This document shows positions 17,675 through 25,611 of a DNA stretch of 33,404 nucleotides, one piece after another. Under the pieces are notes generated by a model that saw only the letters and a program-made list of their open reading frames with translations, was not told where the DNA came from and made no database searches. Where the stretch lies: positions 1-33,404 of the forward strand of contig CALCCA010000135.1 of the NCBI GenBank assembly GCA_937899725.1. Reading direction: 5' to 3'. Within the stretch, counting starts at the first letter, position 1; the number at the start of each line of letters is the position of its first letter. The position numbers and the translations under genes are program-made. The stretch comes from an uncultured Halomicronema sp. (lineage in GTDB: Bacteria; Cyanobacteriota; Cyanobacteriia; Phormidesmidales; Phormidesmidaceae).

Positions 17675-18955
17675 ATGTCTTCAAATTCAGCACCGACAAG
17701 TTTTGATTCTGACGACTTCTCGACGAATGGTTCTCATGTTCCCGTTGAGTATGAGTCTTCGTCAGCTAGGGCAAGCGAAGATCATGCTCCATCCGATTCC
17801 CCCAGTGTTCTTAACAATGCTAGTAGTGATCCCAGAGTAGTTTCTGGAGAAATGCTCCTAAACGGTGAGACTGTGCCCAGTAATATTGCAAAAATCAAAG
17901 TTATCGGTGTTGGCGGGGGTGGCTGCAACGCGGTCAACCGGATGATTCACAGTGGCCTCTCTGGAATCGAGTTCTGGACAGTCAACACAGACGCCCAAGC
18001 GTTATTGAATACCGCTACGGAAAATCGCTTACAAATCGGGCAAAAGCTGACTCGCGGGTTAGGCGCGGGTGGCAATCCCGCGATCGGCCAAAAAGCAGCA
18101 GAAGAATCCCGCGATGAAGTGGCTGCTTCACTCGAAGAGTCTGACCTCGTGTTTATTACGGCTGGCATGGGCGGCGGTACCGGCACTGGCGCCGCTCCCG
18201 TCGTTGCGGAAGTCGCCAAAGAGTCTGGGGCCTTGACTGTTGGCGTGGTCACCCGGCCTTTTACCTTCGAAGGAAGGCGACGAACCGGTCAAGCCGATGA
18301 TGGCATTGAAGCCCTGCAAAGCCGGGTCGATACCCTCATTGTGATTCCGAACGATCGCCTCCTATCGGTCATCTCCGAACAAACCCCCGTACAAGAAGCG
18401 TTTCAGTCGGCTGACGATGTGCTGCGTCAGGGCGTTCAAGGCATTTCCGACATCATCATGATTCCCGGCTTGGTAAATGTTGACTTCGCCGACGTTCGAG
18501 CCGTCATGGCAGATGCCGGGTCAGCCCTAATGGGCATTGGCATTGGCTCTGGCAAATCACGAGCCCGTGAAGCGGCTGTCGCCGCCATTTCTTCTCCCTT
18601 GCTAGAGTCCTCCATTGACGGCGCTTCTGGTGCGGTCTTCAACATTACCGGCGGCTCTGACCTCACTCTGCATGAAGTTAATGCCGCCGCCGAAATCATC
18701 TATGAAGCCGTTGACCCCAACGCTAATATCATTTTTGGTGCGGTGATTGATGAGCGGATGCAGGGTGAAGTACAGATTACGGTGATTGCCACCGGCTTTA
18801 ATCTGGAATCCCACGGCGGGCAGATTGATGCCACTCGTATTACCCCACTGAAACGCAACAAGCTCAATGTAGCGCCCACTTCTACCGAGACGAATAGCGG
18901 CAGTGGCGGTCTGGATATTCCAGAGTTCTTGCAACGTCGTCGCCCCAATCACTAG
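17675..18955 (+). CDS. ftsZ: Cell division GTPase FtsZ
   Basis: Tubulin-like GTPase that polymerises into the Z ring at midcell. It carries a Ser/Asp-rich N-terminal extension of about 70 residues, typical of cyanobacteria, before [18 protein letters not shown]. The tubulin signature [10 protein letters not shown] is near 165-174 and the T7 synergy region ([11 protein letters not shown]) near 270. The C-terminal tail [14 protein letters not shown] is the conserved peptide that binds division partners, so the gene is intact. Length is 426 residues. The 231-base leader after ftsQ contains a HIP1 octamer and AT-rich sequence, room for an independent promoter. The C-terminal linker is very short. 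Confidence 0.97.
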   Translation: MSSNSAPTSFDSDDFSTNGSHVPVEYESSSARASEDHAPSDSPSVLNNASSDPRVVSGEMLLNGETVPSNIAKIKVIGVGGGGCNAVNRMIHSGLSGIEFWTVNTDAQALLNTATENRLQIGQKLTRGLGAGGNPAIGQKAAEESRDEVAASLEESDLVFITAGMGGGTGTGAAPVVAEVAKESGALTVGVVTRPFTFEGRRRTGQADDGIEALQSRVDTLIVIPNDRLLSVISEQTPVQEAFQSADDVLRQGVQGISDIIMIPGLVNVDFADVRAVMADAGSALMGIGIGSGKSRAREAAVAAISSPLLESSIDGASGAVFNITGGSDLTLHEVNAAAEIIYEAVDPNANIIFGAVIDERMQGEVQITVIATGFNLESHGGQIDATRITPLKRNKLNVAPTSTETNSGSGGLDIPEFLQRRRPNH

Positions 18956-19046
18956 CTGCGCAAAGTTTCCGTTGAACCAGTCTTTAATGACGATGAGTCC
19001 GTTTGGTTGGCGTGCTTCCTTGAGCAAGGGTTGATTGAGGTAAACT

Positions 19047-19859
19047 TTGGCGGCTCCCCTTATTCCCTCGGTAGCGCTCACGATCGCCGGTTCTGATAGT
19101 GGCGGCGGGGCGGGTATTCAAGCAGATCTTCGCACGTTTGCCTTTCACCAGGTTCATGGCACCAGTGCACTCACCTGTGTGACGGCTCAAAATACCTGTG
19201 GTGTAACCCGAGTCGACGCTTTACCCCCCGCCGCTGTAGTGGCACAAATCGAAGCTGTCGTCAGTGACATTCAGGTACAAAGTGTAAAGTTGGGCATGCT
19301 GCTTAACACGGATATTATGCTGGCCGTCGCTAAAATGATGGCTCAGTCATCCATCCCGTTTTGGGTAGTTGATCCGGTGATGGTTTCGCGCACGGGTGCT
19401 CAGCTCGTTGATGATGCCGCGATCGCGACGCTGACCACTCATCTCATTCCATTAGCCACTGTCCTCACACCCAACCGCTACGAGGCGCAAATTCTGAGCG
19501 GTCAAGCGATTGAAACCTTGAGCGATATGCAAGTGGCGGCCCAAAAAATTCACGCTCTCGGTGCCCAAACGGTTCTGATTAAGGGCGGTGGCATGGCGGG
19601 CCAGTTACGGGGAGTTGACGTCTGGTATGACGGTGAACAAGTCACGACGCTCACCACCACTACCGTTGAAACGTCAGATACCCATGGGACTGGCTGCACC
19701 CTATCGGCCGCGATCGCGGCCAACCTAGCCCTCGGCAAAGAACAATTTGTCGCCGTTCGTGACGCTAAGGATTACGTCACTCAGGCCCTACAACATGCGC
19801 TCCGAATTGGCCGAGGGCAAGGCCCCGTCGGACACTTTTATCCATTATTATCGGGCTGA
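19047..19859 (+). CDS. thiD: Hydroxymethylpyrimidine/phosphomethylpyrimidine kinase (ThiD)
   Basis: Phosphorylates HMP and then HMP-P to give HMP-PP, the pyrimidine half of thiamine. It is a ribokinase-fold enzyme of normal length (270 residues), with the N-terminal GSDSGGGAGIQAD motif (15-27), DPVMVSRTGAQL, LTPNRYEA, and the ATP/anion-hole motif TSDTHGTGCTLSAAIA near 210. The start is TTG at 19047, supported by GAGG at 19037-19040 with a six-base spacer. No ATG fits before the glycine-rich motif. Its last 22 bases overlap the tail of a convergent minus-strand gene. No TPP riboswitch was seen upstream. Confidence 0.94.
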   Translation: MAAPLIPSVALTIAGSDSGGGAGIQADLRTFAFHQVHGTSALTCVTAQNTCGVTRVDALPPAAVVAQIEAVVSDIQVQSVKLGMLLNTDIMLAVAKMMAQSSIPFWVVDPVMVSRTGAQLVDDAAIATLTTHLIPLATVLTPNRYEAQILSGQAIETLSDMQVAAQKIHALGAQTVLIKGGGMAGQLRGVDVWYDGEQVTTLTTTTVETSDTHGTGCTLSAAIAANLALGKEQFVAVRDAKDYVTQALQHALRIGRGQGPVGHFYPLLSG

Positions 19860-20335
19860 CCCCAGTGGGATTCCCAGTCGGGGCAAGTCTCAGCTTCTGG
19901 CCCATAGGGATACATCGCACAGACCAGCATGTTGCCACCGTGGGTCTGTCCACAATAATGCTTGCAGCCAATACAGGTAGTGTGGTCGTTGACCATCGGG
20001 TCAACATGGCTGAGAATGGGTGCCGTCATCGTTTCGAGCCAAGTTTCGAGCGCCCCCGCCAAGGGCACCACCACCGGATTAATCAGTTCAGAAAATTCTT
20101 CTGAAAAGCGCTCAGCTTCATGATCCAGCACATCTTCGAAGGGCTCTACAGCCTGATTGATATCCTCTGCCCAGCGCTCCCACGTTGGCCGTAGCTGTTT
20201 TTCAATATCATCGGCCAGGCTATCCACTGCTTCTACAGCGCCGTGCAAAGTCTGCTCGGCCCAAGCTTCAGTCGCCCGTGCCGCCTGATCTAACACGTCG
20301 CTCAGCTCTCTTGCCCAGTCTTCAAAATCGCTCAT
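19838..20335 (-). CDS. Unknown protein with C-terminal Cys cluster, probable metal binding
   Basis: 165 residues in two parts. The first ~105 are acidic and helical, with regularly spaced Trp and Glu/Asp (WARELSDVLDQAARATEAWAEQ). The last ~50 carry CIGCKHYCGQTHGG, LVCAMYPYGPEAETCPDWE, giving cysteines at 121, 124, 128, 139 and 151 plus histidines, probably a zinc or iron-sulfur site. The Cys-rich module looks like one seen in cyanobacterial hypothetical proteins; I know of no function for it. ATG at 20335 has a good AGGAG site and overlaps the stop of the upstream gene by four bases (ATGA), so the two are translationally coupled. Its 3' end overlaps thiD by 22 bases on the opposite strand. 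Confidence 0.82.
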   Translation of the reverse strand: MSDFEDWARELSDVLDQAARATEAWAEQTLHGAVEAVDSLADDIEKQLRPTWERWAEDINQAVEPFEDVLDHEAERFSEEFSELINPVVVPLAGALETWLETMTAPILSHVDPMVNDHTTCIGCKHYCGQTHGGNMLVCAMYPYGPEAETCPDWESHWGQPDNNG

Positions 20336-20700
20336 TGATCTCCTTTACGCTTCAGGGCTTCCAGCTGCTGACGCATTGATTCGACCTGCTGTCGTAAGGC
20401 ATCAGCCTCCCGTACTTCAGCAGTCATCTCCTCATCATCCACAATTTCGATGCGTCGAGGCTCATCTTGAGACACTGCAGCGGTAGTCGTCACGCTCTCT
20501 TGCGCTCGCTGCATCATCTTGTTAATCAGCTGCTGGGCCTCTTCCGCGCTCAGCTCTCCCCGTTCGACCAGCTCATTGACAACCGTTTGAGTCTGTTCAC
20601 GCAAATCTTTCAGCGTACTGCCCGCCCTTTCGCCAGCATAAGACGCCGCACCCATCCCTAAATAAAACGCTTTTTGAACGAGATCGCCAAAGCCCGCCAT
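20332..20700 (-). CDS. Phasin-like small coiled-coil protein
   Basis: 122 residues from the chosen start. Residues 1-65 (FGDLVQKAFYLGMGAASYAGERAG ... ELVERGELSAEEAQQLINKMM) resemble the phasin / granule-associated family, amphipathic helical proteins that coat polyhydroxyalkanoate granules or membranes. The last 25 residues are a heptad coiled coil (ADALRQQVESMRQQLEALKRKG). ATG at 20700 is preferred over ATG at 20706 because TGAGGA ends directly at 20707, leaving six bases to 20700 and none to 20706. The gene is coupled by ATGA to the Cys-cluster gene. No PHA synthase is in the window, so a granule role is not shown; a general helical membrane-associated scaffold is as likely. Confidence 0.78.
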   Translation of the reverse strand: MAGFGDLVQKAFYLGMGAASYAGERAGSTLKDLREQTQTVVNELVERGELSAEEAQQLINKMMQRAQESVTTTAAVSQDEPRRIEIVDDEEMTAEVREADALRQQVESMRQQLEALKRKGDQ

Positions 20701-20850
20701 CGTCATTCCTCAGAAATATCGCTTTGTATAGGATAAAGACTGCAGCCTGGCAGCGACCACTAGGGTTAACCGACTGATACGCACCTAAAGGTTGTCATCT
20801 CACAACAGCCGCGATGAAGAGGTGCGGCTATCATCTTCTCAAAATACGAA

Positions 20851-20947
20851 GAGACCCGGAGACCACGCCTGTCACAAGCATCCCGTAATGCTGCTACCTT
20901 CCGGTCCTGACATGATTTGGGCGTTGTGACCGCATGGGTCCAGGTCA
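20851..20947 (-). ncRNA. ffs: Signal recognition particle RNA (4.5S-type, small bacterial)
   Basis: On the minus strand the apical loop carries the invariant SRP core GTCAGGACCGGAAGGTAGCA, flanked by arms that pair into one long hairpin (GGACCC near the 5' end with GGGTC near the 3' end, and CACAACGCC opposite a complementary right arm). About 97 nucleotides is right for the small bacterial form that binds Ffh. The ends are estimated from pairing. A TATCCT box at 20958-20953 would place transcription start about 20946, agreeing with the predicted 5' end. Confidence 0.93.
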
Positions 20948-21072
20948 GCTTTAGGATAACACTAATTTCTCGCGTCCTGTTGGGTTCATGTTCAGCCTTG
21001 AGCCAAATCAGACAAAGACGCCGGTTCTAAACGCCTAACCACATCGGCCTCAGCCGCGCCAACCAGCGCTTC

Positions 21073-21213
21073 ATACCAATTCTCTGAAACTGGCTACAGA
21101 TCTTCCTTTCGACTCCGCTCAAGGAACCTAGGCTGAGCGGAGTCGTTCGCATCGCGTCTCCCCGAGGGAGAAAGCCGACTTGTCTGTGTAGCTGTCATTC
21201 GTAGAACTGGTAT
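21073..21213. repeat. MITE-like inverted-repeat element, 141 bp, noncoding
   Basis: Ends ATACCAATTCT (21073-21083) and AGAACTGGTAT (21203-21213) are inverted repeats with one mismatch. Nested inside is a perfect 12-bp inverted repeat, CGACTCCGCTCA / TGAGCGGAGTCG (21110-21121 and 21134-21145), related to the arms at 80-126. Partial symmetry also exists between GGCTACAGA and TCTGTGTAGC. No open frame is inside. It occupies the 366-base noncoding stretch between the SRP RNA gene and the UDP-glucose dehydrogenase stop codon; nothing else was seen there. A target-site duplication was not clear. Confidence 0.65.
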
Positions 21214-21313
21214 AAGCCCAACAAGTCCCCATTGTCTAACGACAGCAAAGCAGTGGAAGAAACCCAATGTTCTCCCACCGCTGCCAACAATCAATCGCTG
21301 CGTCCCTAGCGAC

Positions 21314-22699
21314 CTAGCGACCAATTCCCAAGTAACGGAAACCCCATTCTTCCATCTGCGCTTGAGGCAAGAAGTTGCGACCATCAATCACAATGGGCGA
21401 ATTCATTAGACCCGCCATCTTGGCATAGTCCAGGTCTTTGAACTGCTTCCAATCAGTCACTAAGACCAAGGCATCACAACCATCCGCCAAGCGATCAGGG
21501 TCTGTCTCGACAATGACGCCGGATAAACCGTCGCGCAGACCGCTCTGAGACACAATCGGGTCATAGGCTTTGACCTTGGCACCTAAACGATTTAGCTGCT
21601 CGATCAGCGTGAGGGAAGGCGCATCTCTCATATCGTCGGTGTCAGGCTTAAAGGTTAGCCCCAACAGCCCAATAGTCTTGCCTTTCAAGATTTTCAGCTC
21701 TTGCTGGAGCTTTTCCAGGGCGATCGTGCGCTGGTGTTGGTTAACGCTAACCGTGGCCTTTAACAAATCTGCTTCGTAGCCATAGTCATCGGCAGTGTGC
21801 AAGAGAGCCAAGACATCTTTCGGGAAGCAAGACCCTCCCCAACCAATACCAGCCTGTAGGAACTTGTGCCCAATGCGAGAATCAAGGCCAATGCCCATAG
21901 CGACCTGAGTCACATCGGCCCCGACGCGATCGCAAATGTTGGCAACCTCGTTGATGAAGCTGATCTTCGTAGCCAGAAAAGCGTTAGAGGCATACTTGAC
22001 CATCTCAGCCGAACTCAAGTCGGTCACGACCACTGGAACAGGCGGTAAAGACTCATTTTCAGAGAACTTTCGCTCCACGAGAGGAGCATACAGCTCTTTC
22101 ATTTTCTGAATCGCTTTGGGATTGTTGCTGCCTAAGACGATCCGATCCGGATTGAAGGTGTCATAAACTGCCGACCCTTCCCGGAGAAACTCCGGATTGC
22201 TAACAACATCAAAGTCAGCTTGGATTTCTTCACCAGCCGGTGCCGGTGCACCAGCGCCCACCAACGACTTCTTGCGCTCAGTGATACCGTCCATCACAAT
22301 CATGCGCACCCAATCACCAGACCCAATCGGCACGGTAGATTTGTTCACAATGACTTTATAGCCACCATTCAGGTGAGCACCAATCCCGCGAGCCACGGCT
22401 TCTACATAGCGGGTATCACTCTCACCAGTCGGTAAAGGGGGGGTTCCCACGGCGATAAACAGAATCTCACCATGCTCGACACCCGCCGCCAAATCACTCG
22501 TAAAGTGCAGGTGCCCTGCTTCCATTGAGGACTTCATGAGATCAGACAAGCCCGGCTCGTAAATCGGGGATTGTCCGGACTGCATTAATTTAACTTTCTC
22601 TTCATTGTTGTCGACACAAATGACGTCATGTCCAATATGAGACAGACAAACACCGGTCACGAGGCCCACATAACCAGTTCCAATGACACAAACACGCAT
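21314..22699 (-). CDS. ugd: UDP-glucose 6-dehydrogenase
   Basis: Oxidises UDP-glucose to UDP-glucuronate with two NAD+, supplying acidic sugars for exopolysaccharide and envelope glycans. The NAD-binding motif GTGYVGLVTG is at 7-16, STVPIGSGD near 121, NPEFLREGSAVYD near 168, and the catalytic Cys291 in GWGGSCFPKD; the C-terminal KPDTDDMRDAPS motif is present. The 461-residue length is slightly above usual because of a Gly/Ala/Pro-rich insertion at about 144-160 (SLVGAGAPAPAGEEIQ). ATG at 22699. The UDP-glucuronate decarboxylase gene lies 171 bases upstream on the same strand, and the two act consecutively. Confidence 0.96.
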   Translation of the reverse strand: MRVCVIGTGYVGLVTGVCLSHIGHDVICVDNNEEKVKLMQSGQSPIYEPGLSDLMKSSMEAGHLHFTSDLAAGVEHGEILFIAVGTPPLPTGESDTRYVEAVARGIGAHLNGGYKVIVNKSTVPIGSGDWVRMIVMDGITERKKSLVGAGAPAPAGEEIQADFDVVSNPEFLREGSAVYDTFNPDRIVLGSNNPKAIQKMKELYAPLVERKFSENESLPPVPVVVTDLSSAEMVKYASNAFLATKISFINEVANICDRVGADVTQVAMGIGLDSRIGHKFLQAGIGWGGSCFPKDVLALLHTADDYGYEADLLKATVSVNQHQRTIALEKLQQELKILKGKTIGLLGLTFKPDTDDMRDAPSLTLIEQLNRLGAKVKAYDPIVSQSGLRDGLSGVIVETDPDRLADGCDALVLVTDWKQFKDLDYAKMAGLMNSPIVIDGRNFLPQAQMEEWGFRYLGIGR

Positions 22700-22870
22700 A
22701 GTAATTTAATCCTTTCAGCATTAGGTGAGTTACAAAACAGCACCTGTCATAGGAGCTCATCCCAGACAGATATAGTCTTCCCAAGCAGCAAATGGAAATA
22801 CAGTCAGTACTTTGACAGATTTTGACGACTGCTGTTCCCAGTTCGCATCCAGCATAGGCTTGCCTAGTAG

Positions 22871-23833
22871 TTAGGAGACCGACGTTTCCAAAGACAATCG
22901 TTTTTCTACCTGTAGACGTGATCTAAAGTCATCAACCGTCTTTTGTAAGCCTGCTTGGAGGTTAATTGTGGGTTCCCAATTGAGGTGGGTTTGGGCTCGC
23001 GTGATATCTGGCTTACGTCTTTTGGGATCATCCTGTGGCAAAGGCTCGAAGTTCACTTCAGCGTCTGGGTTAACCGTCTTCTGAATGGTCTGAGCTAGTT
23101 GCAAAATAGTGTACTCGTCAGGATTGCCTAGATTGACCGGCCCAATAAAGTCACCATTCATGAGTCGCATCAGACCTTCGACGAGGTCAGAAACGTAGCA
23201 AAAACTGCGCGTTTGCGAGCCATCACCATAGACCGTCAGCGGGGTACCCTTCAAAGCCTGGCTCACAAAGTTACTGACCACTCGGCCATCGTTTTCTAGC
23301 ATGCGAGGCCCATAGGTGTTGAAGATCCGGGCAACTCGAATATCGACACCGCTTTGGCGATGGTAGTCAAAGGCTAAGGTCTCAGCAACGCGCTTACCCT
23401 CGTCATAACAGCTGCGAATGCCAATGGGATTAACATTGCCCCGGTAGTCTTCTGTTTGGGGATGAACTTCTGGATCGCCATAGACTTCAGAAGTCGAGGC
23501 CAACAAAAAGCGAGCGTTGATGCGCTTAGCCAAACCCAGCATGTACAGCGTGCCCATCACATTCGTTTTGATGGTTTTAACGGGGTTGTATTGATAATGA
23601 ACCGGAGAAGCCGGACAAGCCAAATGATAGATCTGGTCAACTTCTAGCTTGAGAGGTTCGGTAATGTCATGGCGGAGCAGTTCGAAATTGGGATTGCCGA
23701 ACCAGTGCTGAATGTTGCGTTTATGCCCTGTGAAGAAGTTGTCAACGCAGATAACATCGTGGCCAGCCTGCATCAGGCGGTCAATGAGATGAGAACCGAT
23801 AAATCCAGCGCCGCCGGTCACTAATATTCTCAT
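22871..23833 (-). CDS. uxs: UDP-glucuronate decarboxylase (UDP-xylose synthase), SDR family
   Basis: Extended short-chain dehydrogenase that converts UDP-glucuronate to UDP-xylose using bound NAD+. The Rossmann motif [11 protein letters not shown] is at 6-16, the active site is STSEVYGDP (about 113-121) with the Tyr143/Lys147 pair in [11 protein letters not shown], and the UXS signature is [28 protein letters not shown]-type sequence and [13 protein letters not shown] also fit the decarboxylase clade rather than a GalE-type epimerase. Length 320 is typical of bacterial soluble UXS. ATG at 23833. It is probably cotranscribed with the dehydrogenase just downstream, since the pair completes UDP-glucose to UDP-xylose. 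Confidence 0.93.
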   Translation of the reverse strand: MRILVTGGAGFIGSHLIDRLMQAGHDVICVDNFFTGHKRNIQHWFGNPNFELLRHDITEPLKLEVDQIYHLACPASPVHYQYNPVKTIKTNVMGTLYMLGLAKRINARFLLASTSEVYGDPEVHPQTEDYRGNVNPIGIRSCYDEGKRVAETLAFDYHRQSGVDIRVARIFNTYGPRMLENDGRVVSNFVSQALKGTPLTVYGDGSQTRSFCYVSDLVEGLMRLMNGDFIGPVNLGNPDEYTILQLAQTIQKTVNPDAEVNFEPLPQDDPKRRKPDITRAQTHLNWEPTINLQAGLQKTVDDFRSRLQVEKRLSLETSVS

Positions 23834-23977
23834 AAGGATTAATTAACGATAAGAGCTATGTTTGCAGGATGCCCGTGTTCCTACAGAAAATCTCACTTGC
23901 TTGCTCGATTAACTGGGGCCTGAGTGAGTAGATTGTTAATCACTTTGCCCGGCGTGGTGCACAGTTAGCTCATCAGT

Positions 23978-25474
23978 TTAAGCATCGGGAGCAGGAATCG
24001 TAATATCGACCTGGGTAACTTGCTGGTCGGGAGTGAGATTACTCAGTGGCGGCTGAATCTCGTTGACATTACCCACGACCAAAATAACCAGATCTTCGGG
24101 CTTCAGATGGGTTTGAGCAGCTTGCTGAACTGCCGCCGCCGTGGTGTTTGCCACGTCTTCGCGAAACTGAAACACAAAATCTTCAGGATAGTCGTAGTAT
24201 TCATAGCGGACTAGACGGGAAAGCGTCTGTTCAGGATTTTGGAAGTTAAAGACAAAACTGTTGAGCACAGAGTCTTTAGCCCGAGAGAGTTCTTCCTCTG
24301 AGACGGGTGCCTGACGAATGTCGGCAATCTCCTTTTTTACAGACTCGATAAAGGGCACGGTCGTGTCTGAGCTCGTTTGCCCTCCCCCGATAAAAATGCC
24401 GTCGTAATCATAACGGGCGGACCAAAAGGCATAAACGACGTAGGCTAGACCCTGACGCGATCGCACCTCATTAAACAACCGCCCCCCAAACCCATTCAGC
24501 ACTTCATTCATGACAGCCATTTCGGCATAATCAGACGCATCGCGTTGCCCCCCGATATGCCCAATTTGCACATAACTTTGAGATAGCTGAGGCTGATCAA
24601 CCAAAAAGACGCCCGCCTGGGTCTGTTCTGCTGACGGGGCTGCCGGTAAGTAAGACCCATTATCGGGCACTTGCCAGTCACCAAAAGTCTCGGCGATCAA
24701 GCGCTGCATCGACTCGGGCTCAAAATCTCCTGAGATCGCTAAGATGATGCGATCAGGGCGCACTGAAGCCTGATAAAACTCGATGATGTCATCTCGCGAA
24801 ATGTTGTTGAGAGTGCTGTACTCATAGGTGCGAGCGTAGGGACTGTCATCGCCATAAACAAGTTTACGAAACTCGCGAGAAGCCACGTCATTAGGGTCAT
24901 CGTTGCGACGATCAATGGCGCCGCGATATTGATTTTTGAGAAATTCCAGGCGATCAGGCGCAAAAGTTGGACGCTGTACGACATCAGCAAAGAGACCAAA
25001 TACATCCTCTAGGTCTTCAGTTAACGTGTTGAAGCTGGCAGAACCAGAATCCACGTCTACTGCAGTTTCTACTGCTGCAGCTCGCTGTTCTAAAGCGAGA
25101 TTCAAAACTTCAGCCGTGTAGGCCTCAGTGCCCCCCAGACGCATGGCATCACCCATGATTTCTCCGAGCCCGGTCTGGCTGGTCGGCACTAAACGTTCAC
25201 CAGTCCGGAACGTGGCGCTGCCGCTGACCAACGGTAGCTCGTGATCTTCCATCAGGTAAACCACCAAGCCGTTAGATAGCTGATAGCGCTCATAGTCAGG
25301 AATCTGCACTTCCCCCAACGGCGGAAATTCCAGCTCGGTGTAATGACGAGCCGTCACTGCCGAGGCCGGCGCTTGCCAACTCAAGGCGAGAATACTCACC
25401 AATGTGACCACGCCAAGTAGCCAGGGCAACCAGCGAAAGCGACGGACCGGTTTGAATGACAAATACCCACACAT
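23978..25474 (-). CDS. M16 family peptidase-like protein lacking the zinc motif
   Basis: Exported M16 (pitrilysin/processing-peptidase) homologue, 498 residues from the chosen start. Where active members have HxxEH, this one reads GLGEIMGDAMRLGGT, so it cannot bind catalytic zinc in the usual way and is probably the non-catalytic half of a heterodimer. Both M16 halves are seen, with the second around RQGLAYVVYAFWSARYDYDGIF. ATG at 25474 begins a good signal peptide (basic FKPVRRFR, then LLGVVTLVSILALSW, cleavage near ASAVTA). The frame extends to a GTG at 25591 without a ribosome site, and I consider that extension unlikely. It directly follows the active M16 gene. Confidence 0.9.
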   Translation of the reverse strand: MCGYLSFKPVRRFRWLPWLLGVVTLVSILALSWQAPASAVTARHYTELEFPPLGEVQIPDYERYQLSNGLVVYLMEDHELPLVSGSATFRTGERLVPTSQTGLGEIMGDAMRLGGTEAYTAEVLNLALEQRAAAVETAVDVDSGSASFNTLTEDLEDVFGLFADVVQRPTFAPDRLEFLKNQYRGAIDRRNDDPNDVASREFRKLVYGDDSPYARTYEYSTLNNISRDDIIEFYQASVRPDRIILAISGDFEPESMQRLIAETFGDWQVPDNGSYLPAAPSAEQTQAGVFLVDQPQLSQSYVQIGHIGGQRDASDYAEMAVMNEVLNGFGGRLFNEVRSRQGLAYVVYAFWSARYDYDGIFIGGGQTSSDTTVPFIESVKKEIADIRQAPVSEEELSRAKDSVLNSFVFNFQNPEQTLSRLVRYEYYDYPEDFVFQFREDVANTTAAAVQQAAQTHLKPEDLVILVVGNVNEIQPPLSNLTPDQQVTQVDITIPAPDA

Positions 25475-25611
25475 AGCAAAATTACGATAAGGGGTTGGCA
25501 GTATGGAAAAGGAGTGAACTCCTAACTTGAGCGATTGGCCGAAAGCGCCAGGTTTGAGCAAACGCGGCCGGCAGGGACAATCCCTCCGCACTCAACTCTA
25601 GCAGTCCACTC

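Noticed and set aside
25475-25591. GTG-initiated 39-residue extension of the inactive M16 gene
   Set aside because: It would bury a good signal peptide that begins at the ATG at 25474.
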